Source: Myxococcales bacterium
GTDB taxonomy: Bacteria; Myxococcota_A; UBA9160; UBA4427
Reading direction: 5' to 3'
NCBI GenBank assembly: GCA_014240165.1
Contig: JAAZXM010000005.1
Span: 1 to 64,000 of the forward strand
Length of the DNA stretch: 64,000 nt
Made by a program: the position numbers and the translations under genes. The notes below the pieces were generated by a model. The model did not search any database. It was not told the DNA's origin and saw nothing but the letters and a program-made list of their open reading frames with translations. Shown one piece after another: positions 59,355 through 64,000 of this stretch. How positions within the stretch are numbered: position 1 is the stretch's first letter; each line of letters begins with the position of its first letter.

Positions 59355-60539
59355 TCAGAAATTTCGCGGCAGGCCGAGGTGACGACGACTGATGATGTTC
59401 TTCTGGATCTCCGAGGCCCCCCCGCCGATGGTATCGATCACCGTGTAGCGGTAGGTGGACTCGGCCCGCCCCTTCATGGGCGCAACGTCCGTTCCCACGC
59501 GCAACTGGGCGCCGGGACCCGCCAGATCCATCGAGGCGTCGGCGAGTTTCTTGGACGTTCCCGTCGCGAAGAGCTTGTACATGGATGCCTCGCCCGTCGG
59601 CGGCTTCTTGCCCACACCCGCCTTGGCGACGAAATTCAGCCCCAGAACCCTGGAAACCTCCACCTGGGTCGCGAGCTGCGCGATCATATGGCGCACCTGG
59701 GGGTCGTCCTTCAGGGGCTCACCATCGCGCTTCTGGGTCTTCACGTAGTCGATCAGAAGCTCCAGGCGCTGGAGAATTGGCGAGATGGTGAACATGGTGA
59801 AGCGCTCGAGATCGAGAGCCTCCGAAATGTATTGAAAGCCCTTATTGATCTCGCCCACTACATAATCGTCGGACACGAAGACGTCGTTGAAGTAGACCTC
59901 GTTGGTGCGCTCGTCGCCGATGGTCCAGGTCGCATGGATATCCAGCCCGGGATGGTCCATGGGAACGAGGAAAACCGTGATGCCCCGGTGCTTGTTTTCC
60001 TGGTCGGTTCGCGCCCCCACCCAATACCAATCGGCGAAATGAGCCGATGTCGTCCAGATCTTCTGACCGTTGAGCACCCAGCCGTTCCGCTCCTCATCTC
60101 GGACCGCCTTGAGCTGCATATTCGCGGCGTCGGAACCCGCCTGGGGTTCGCTATAGCCCACGGCGAATTCCACCTCGGCGTTCAAGATCTTGGGGAGAAA
60201 TTCTGCCTTCAGCTTTTCGCTGCCATGGCGAATCAACGTCTTGCCGATGATGCCCACGCCCTTGCCGATTTGCGGTCCGCCGCGGTAGGCCAGCTGTTCA
60301 TTGAGCAGGTACTCATAGACCCCATCACCCTCCTGCCCGCCGTGTTCCTTGGGCCAGGTGATCCCCATCCATCCGCGCTCGGCGAGTTTCCTCATGAAGG
60401 CCCGGCGTTCGGGGGTATCGACGATCTGCGCCATGTTCTCGCGCGTGACATCGAAGACTTCCGGGTCGTTGTGGGCTTCGAGAAACTCGATCACCTCGTC
60501 CTGGAAGGATTGTTGTTCGGCGGGAAACTCGAAATCCAT
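59355..60539 (-). CDS. Acyl-CoA dehydrogenase, first of a tandem pair
   Basis: The ATG at 60539 gives 394 residues. YSEPQAGSDAANMQLKA near 130, WTTSAHFADWYWVGARTDQENKHRGITVF, FTISPILQRLELLIDYV and the end YRYTVIDTIGGGASEIQKNIISRRHLGLPRNF are clear. The GASEIQKN form instead of GTNEIQRN marks a subfamily that is common in sterol- and cyclic-acyl clusters. It is a close paralogue of the gene at 60706. An operator of the TetR motif lies 34 bp upstream, suggesting an internal promoter between the paralogues. Confidence 0.87.
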   Translation of the reverse strand: MDFEFPAEQQSFQDEVIEFLEAHNDPEVFDVTRENMAQIVDTPERRAFMRKLAERGWMGITWPKEHGGQEGDGVYEYLLNEQLAYRGGPQIGKGVGIIGKTLIRHGSEKLKAEFLPKILNAEVEFAVGYSEPQAGSDAANMQLKAVRDEERNGWVLNGQKIWTTSAHFADWYWVGARTDQENKHRGITVFLVPMDHPGLDIHATWTIGDERTNEVYFNDVFVSDDYVVGEINKGFQYISEALDLERFTMFTISPILQRLELLIDYVKTQKRDGEPLKDDPQVRHMIAQLATQVEVSRVLGLNFVAKAGVGKKPPTGEASMYKLFATGTSKKLADASMDLAGPGAQLRVGTDVAPMKGRAESTYRYTVIDTIGGGASEIQKNIISRRHLGLPRNF

Positions 60540-60572
60540 GGTCGGCCTCCGGTTTGGGGGAGTCTTCAGACT

Positions 60573-60595
60573 ATACGATACGTTGCGTATTGTAA
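60573..60595. promoter_or_regulatory. TetR-type operator before the acyl-CoA dehydrogenase gene
   Basis: ATACGATAC (60573-60581), GTTGC, GTATTGTAA (60587-60595) match the 42788 operator in arrangement and at 15 of 18 half-site positions. On the minus strand TTTACA (60596-60591) and TATAGT (60575-60570) are a -35 and -10 pair, with 15-nt spacing, overlapping the site. The start codon of the target gene is 31 bp beyond. Confidence 0.65.
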
Positions 60596-60705
60596 ATGAA
60601 TACCCCGAAAATGCGCCCCCTCGGGGTACACTCACTGCTCTTCTGGCCTCTGGGGCATCCAGACCAGGAATTGGGTCGGATAGACCCGGCCCTGGCGCCG
60701 AACGA

Positions 60706-61887
60706 TCAGAAATTCTTCGGCAGGCCCAATCCGCGGCGAGCGATGATGTTCTTCTGGATCTCCGAGGCGCCGCCCCCGATGGTATCCACCACCGTGTAGC
60801 GGTAGGAGCGTTCGAAGCGGCCGTCCAGGGGCGAATATTCCATCCCGGGCTTGAGTTGACCCGTCGGCCCCATGGCATCCAGGGCGGCGTTCGCCAGGCG
60901 TTTTCCCACTTCGTTCATGTAGAGCTTATACATGGAAGAAGCCACGGTGGGGACCCCACCCTGGACGGCTTCGGCCACGACCTTTCGCTGAAGCATCCGG
61001 GCAACTTCGAGTTGTGTCACCACCTGGGCCACCTTGCTTCGCGTTTGCGGATCTTCGCGCACGGGCTTCCCATCGCGCTCGGCTTCTCGCGCCCAATCGG
61101 TGAAGGCCTCGACCTTCTTCTCCAGGGGGCCGACCGGCATCATGGCGAAACGTTCAAGGTCCAGGGCTTCGCAGATATAGATCCACCCTTCGTTGACCTT
61201 CCCCACGACGAAATCATCGGGAACGAAAACGTCCGTGAAGAAAACCTCGTTCGTGCGTTCGTCGCCGATCGTGAACGTGGGATGAATCTCCAACCCCTCG
61301 TGGTCCATCGGCAAAAGAAAAACCGTAATGCCCCGATGCTTGCTGCTTGGGTCCGTCCGCGCCCCCACCCAATACCAATCCGCAAAATGGGCTGAGGTCG
61401 TCCAGGTCTTGTGGCCGTTCAGCACCCAGCCGCCCCGCTCCTCGTCCCGCTCCGCCTTGAGCTGCATCGCCGATGCGTCCGACCCCGCCTGGGGCTCGCT
61501 GTAGCCGATGGCGAACTCGATCTCGGCCCGGATGATCTTCGGCAGAAAGTACTCTTTCAACTGGGCATTCCCGTGCCGAATGATCGTCTTGCCCACGATA
61601 CCGACGCCCTTGCCGGGCTGAGGGGCGCCGTAGCGCGAGAGCGTCTCGGTCAGGATGAAATCGTAGATCCCCGGTTTCTCCGCGCCCCCGTACTCCGCTG
61701 GCCACGACATGCCGAGCCAACCCTGATCGGCGAGCCCGGCCATCAGCCCGCGCTTCGCCTGTGTGTCCACGGTCTGGGAGAGCTGTTCGGGGTTGCTGTC
61801 CATCACCTCCGGCGAAGCATGGGCGTCCAGATACGCTTCGAGGTCCCTACGAAAGCGCTCCTCTTCCTCGGAAAAATCGAAATCCAT
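60706..61887 (-). CDS. Acyl-CoA dehydrogenase, second of a tandem pair
   Basis: A 393-residue paralogue of the gene at 59355, with YSEPQAGSDASAMQLKA near 130, HKTWTTSAHFADWYWVGARTDPSSKHRG, ERFAMMPVGPLEKKVEAFTDWA and YRYTVVDTIGGGASEIQKNIIARRGLGLPKNF. The loop between residues 240 and 300 differs most, so the two may take different chain lengths or act as a heteromer. It is the first gene of the leftward acyl-CoA group; the 230-bp gap upstream separates it from the divergent aldolase gene. Confidence 0.87.
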   Translation of the reverse strand: MDFDFSEEEERFRRDLEAYLDAHASPEVMDSNPEQLSQTVDTQAKRGLMAGLADQGWLGMSWPAEYGGAEKPGIYDFILTETLSRYGAPQPGKGVGIVGKTIIRHGNAQLKEYFLPKIIRAEIEFAIGYSEPQAGSDASAMQLKAERDEERGGWVLNGHKTWTTSAHFADWYWVGARTDPSSKHRGITVFLLPMDHEGLEIHPTFTIGDERTNEVFFTDVFVPDDFVVGKVNEGWIYICEALDLERFAMMPVGPLEKKVEAFTDWAREAERDGKPVREDPQTRSKVAQVVTQLEVARMLQRKVVAEAVQGGVPTVASSMYKLYMNEVGKRLANAALDAMGPTGQLKPGMEYSPLDGRFERSYRYTVVDTIGGGASEIQKNIIARRGLGLPKNF

Positions 61888-62116
61888 CTTTCCCTCTCTG
61901 ATGCGGATATTGGGCCAAGCGGGAGGCGCCAGGCCAGGCTGGGCATCTCTCGGACGCGCCGGCGAGGGGCGATGCGCCCCGATACGCCAACCTCTACAAC
62001 TAGCAAACCGGCGCGGCTCCCCTCATCGGAAGACATGTGTGCGGCCGAGACCCGAGATTGGGATATACTTGCGCGTCTTCTCGGTATCGAGGAAGCCGAA
62101 CGGGAGGTACGAAGCT

Positions 62117-63037
62117 ATGGGAGATCGAGTCGAAGAAATTCTGGGCTGGTACAGCTCCGAGAGCCCCGGCGTGGTCCGAAATCTTCGCTGGATGTTGGAG
62201 AGCGGAAAACTCGGCGGGACCGGAAAACTCGTCATGCTTCCGGTGGACCAGGGCTTCGAACACGGGCCCGCTCGCTCCTTTGCCAAGAACAGCGCGGGCT
62301 ACGATCCCCTCTACCACTACCAGTTGGCCATCGACGCAGGATGCAATGCCTACGCGGCCCCTCTGGGCTTTTTGGAGGCCGGGGCGAGGCAATTCGCTGG
62401 CCGGATTCCCACGATTCTCAAGCTCAACAACTCGGATTCGCTCTGGTCATCGGAAGATCCGAAACCCGCCGTCACGGGCAGCGTGGAGGACGCTCTGCGT
62501 CTCGGCTGTGCCGCGGTGGGCTTCACGATCTACCCCGGCTCGAGCTACCGCAACGAGATGTACGCCGAATTCCGCGAAATCGCCGAGGAGGCCAAGGCCA
62601 GCGGTCTGGCCGTGGTGCTCTGGAGCTATCCGCGCGGAGCGGGGCTTTCCAGCAAGGGCGAAACCGCCATCGACGTGGTGGCCTATGCGGCACAGATCGC
62701 CGCACAATTGGGCGCCCATATCATCAAGGTCAAGCCCCCGACCGAAGAGATCGAGCAGGACGCCGCGCGCAAGGTCTACGACGAGCAGAATATCGACATT
62801 TCAAGCCTGCCCGAGCGCATCGCTCACGTTGTCCAGAGCGCCTTTGCCGGGCGCCGAATCGTGATCTTCTCGGGAGGGGCGGCGAAAGAGAAGGACGCCG
62901 TCCTCGAGGAGATTCGCAGCATCGCGAGCGGCGGCGGCTTCGGGAGCATCATGGGCCGCAACTCATTCCAGCGACCCAAATCCGAGGCCATTGAGTTGCT
63001 CCACGCCGCGATGGCGATCTACGACGAGCAGAGCTGA
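62117..63037 (+). CDS. fbaB: Class I fructose-bisphosphate aldolase (DhnA/FbaB type)
   Basis: The ATG at 62117 after GGGAGGTACGAAGCT gives 306 residues. The archaeal/DhnA-type barrel is visible: LVMLPVDQGFEHGPARSF near 40, AAPLGFLEAGAR, VGFTIYPGSSYRNEM near 138, VVLWSYPRGAG and the Schiff-base Lys in AHIIKVKPPTEE near 213; IFSGGAAKEKD is the phosphate-binding loop. It cleaves fructose-1,6-bisphosphate in glycolysis or forms it in gluconeogenesis. TATACT (62064-62069) is a possible -10 without a good -35. Confidence 0.9.
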   Translation: MGDRVEEILGWYSSESPGVVRNLRWMLESGKLGGTGKLVMLPVDQGFEHGPARSFAKNSAGYDPLYHYQLAIDAGCNAYAAPLGFLEAGARQFAGRIPTILKLNNSDSLWSSEDPKPAVTGSVEDALRLGCAAVGFTIYPGSSYRNEMYAEFREIAEEAKASGLAVVLWSYPRGAGLSSKGETAIDVVAYAAQIAAQLGAHIIKVKPPTEEIEQDAARKVYDEQNIDISSLPERIAHVVQSAFAGRRIVIFSGGAAKEKDAVLEEIRSIASGGGFGSIMGRNSFQRPKSEAIELLHAAMAIYDEQS

Positions 63038-63055
63038 AGAGGCCTCAGCTCTTTT
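63030..63055 (+). terminator. Intrinsic terminator containing both stop codons
   Basis: AGAGCTGA (63030-63037) pairs perfectly with TCAGCTCT (63045-63052) around a 7-nt loop, followed by TTT. The left arm ends with the TGA of the aldolase gene and the right arm starts with the reverse-complement TGA of the converging PilZ gene, so the two stops are base-paired with each other. Confidence 0.75.
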
Positions 63056-63887
63056 CCGCGAGCCGCGTGACGATTCCGTCGATCCGGCGCAGCTGTTCGC
63101 CCAATACGATCTGGCCGAGCCAATGGGCAACCAGCGGCTTGGCGACCCTCAGGTACGCGAAGGCGGATTTCGAAATCTCCAGCAGGGTGGTCTCTTCGTT
63201 CGCCTGGGCAGATTCGAGGGGGAGCATGCCCACAACCGAATCCAAACCTCCCAATACCGAACCCGGGCCGATCTTGCCGACGCGCACTTCATGCCCCGGC
63301 TTCACGGGGACAGTCATTTCAACGCCGCCCTGGCGCACGAAGAAAATCGAATCGTCTCCGGGCACCTGAGGTTCGTGCCGCTGGTAGAGGAAACGGCCGC
63401 GCGGGACCACCCGTACACGGGTGACTTGGGCCAGGCTCATCGCATCGTCGAGGCTCGCGCCTTGGGTGTGCAGGCTCTGGTAGAGAAAGCTGCCGATCTC
63501 CCGCCCCGTCCTGTCTACCAGATCCCATAGGGAGGCCACTTCGGCGGGGAGCAGACCGACGAAAACCGCGCCGGTCAGCACGGAATTGTCGAGCCCACGG
63601 TTGGTCTGCCAGCGGCCCTCGACGTTGAAGCGAGTCGGGCCGGTGGGAAGTTCGAGGCTCACGCTGCCCAGGGAATCCAGGGCGATCGGGCTCGCCGTGG
63701 CGAAGCAGATACCACTGGTGCTGATATCCCTGGCCCGGGCCGGAAGCGGCGCGGAAAAAGCGGGGCCGTGCAATTCGATGGCGAATTCGGCACCCACGCG
63801 GGGCGCTTCACGGGCTTCGATAACGGCGGCGGCGGCGGTTGCGGCATCGAGCTTCGAGTCTGACTGATTGGATCGGCTGGCAGGCAT
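63045..63887 (-). CDS. PilZ domain fused to a cyclic-nucleotide-binding domain
   Basis: The ATG at 63887 with AGGGAGAG upstream gives 280 residues; the open frame extends to 63959 with another ATG. Residues 25-125 fit PilZ: PRVGAEFAIELHG and ARARDISTSGICFAT supply the DxSxxG motif and an upstream Arg. Residues 150-280 fit a cNMP-binding fold: VRVVPRGRFLYQRHEPQ, FFVRQGGVEMTV, VRVGKIGPGSVLGGLDSVV and ISKSAFAYLRVAKP. No DNA-binding domain follows. It may combine c-di-GMP and cAMP (or related) input, but its output partner is unknown. Confidence 0.78.
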   Translation of the reverse strand: MPASRSNQSDSKLDAATAAAAVIEAREAPRVGAEFAIELHGPAFSAPLPARARDISTSGICFATASPIALDSLGSVSLELPTGPTRFNVEGRWQTNRGLDNSVLTGAVFVGLLPAEVASLWDLVDRTGREIGSFLYQSLHTQGASLDDAMSLAQVTRVRVVPRGRFLYQRHEPQVPGDDSIFFVRQGGVEMTVPVKPGHEVRVGKIGPGSVLGGLDSVVGMLPLESAQANEETTLLEISKSAFAYLRVAKPLVAHWLGQIVLGEQLRRIDGIVTRLAEKS

Positions 63888-64000
63888 TCCACTCTCCCTT
63901 GAATCTGGCTCCACCCGCTCGCGCAGCCGGGTGAGAATACCCCAAATACTTCGGCTCAAAGGGGCGCAGACTGTAGGAAAGAACGGGCGACGCGCGGCCC

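Noticed and set aside
1-64000. tRNA, rRNA, insertion sequences, prophage or integrase
   Set aside because: I looked for T-loop signatures, transposase motifs and integrases on both strands and found none that could be supported.

Overview
The window comes from a GC-rich bacterial chromosome with short intergenic gaps, frequent GTG/TTG starts and purine-rich Shine-Dalgarno sites. The gene mix (many acyl-CoA dehydrogenases, SDRs, MaoC hydratases, a CoA racemase, an F420-type LLM oxidoreductase, an outer-membrane barrel, lipoproteins and a Tat substrate) fits an uncultured Gram-negative lineage of the broad deltaproteobacterial/Myxococcota/Binatota type. That placement is inference, because there is no rRNA or marker gene here. 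I saw no tRNA, rRNA, CRISPR array, insertion sequence or prophage.

Layout. 1-5.1 kb: PHP-domain protein end, a paired MaoC-type dehydratase, a FAD-dependent dehydrogenase, a duplicated DUF1330-like protein and two tandem GFA-fold proteins. 5.1-8.6 kb: a long structured leader, then an ABC exporter and its DUF1854 partner. 8.7-18.7 kb: housekeeping (outer-membrane barrel, GlpD, SDR, Amt ammonium channel, YciI, OsmC, RecQ, spermidine-synthase-like methyltransferase fold, M48 protease). 18.8-31.4 kb: a long plus-strand catabolic operon. 31.5-35.8 kb: DUF3500 Tat protein, amidohydrolase, lipoprotein, hydrolase. 35.8-44.5 kb: a second catabolic block (frameshifted acyl-CoA ligase, SDRs, FadE30-like dehydrogenase, FadD3-like ligase, TetR regulator, another ligase). 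44.5-51.2 kb: TerB-like protein, a secreted repeat protein with a natural His8 tail, PDZ protein, MFS transporter, ferredoxin-reductase-like flavoprotein. 51.4-61.9 kb: aldehyde dehydrogenase, crotonase, LLM oxidoreductase, DUF1214 protein, then an acyl-CoA side-chain set with an AMACR-type racemase. 62-64 kb: class I aldolase and a PilZ-cNMP fusion.

The main system is an almost complete steroid C/D-ring (HIP) degradation pathway, recognised by recalled resemblance to the mycobacterial KstR2 regulon: FadD3, FadE30, IpdF, IpdC, EchA20, IpdA, IpdB, FadA6 and acyl-CoA dehydrogenase pairs. It is split between 18.9-31.4 kb and 37.6-42.1 kb. The regulator is not KstR2-like. It is a different TetR protein (42136-42744), and I found a 23-bp palindromic site (TTACGATAC, 5 nt, GTATCGTAA) in its own divergent promoter, in the FadD3/FadE30 divergent promoter and before an acyl-CoA dehydrogenase at 60.5 kb, plus a related 16-bp palindrome before ipdA. 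This looks like an undescribed local regulon tying the steroid-type blocks together. Other points of note are a switch-like leader RNA before the ABC exporter, a single-base frameshift in one acyl-CoA ligase, and a terminator hairpin that contains the stop codons of two converging genes.
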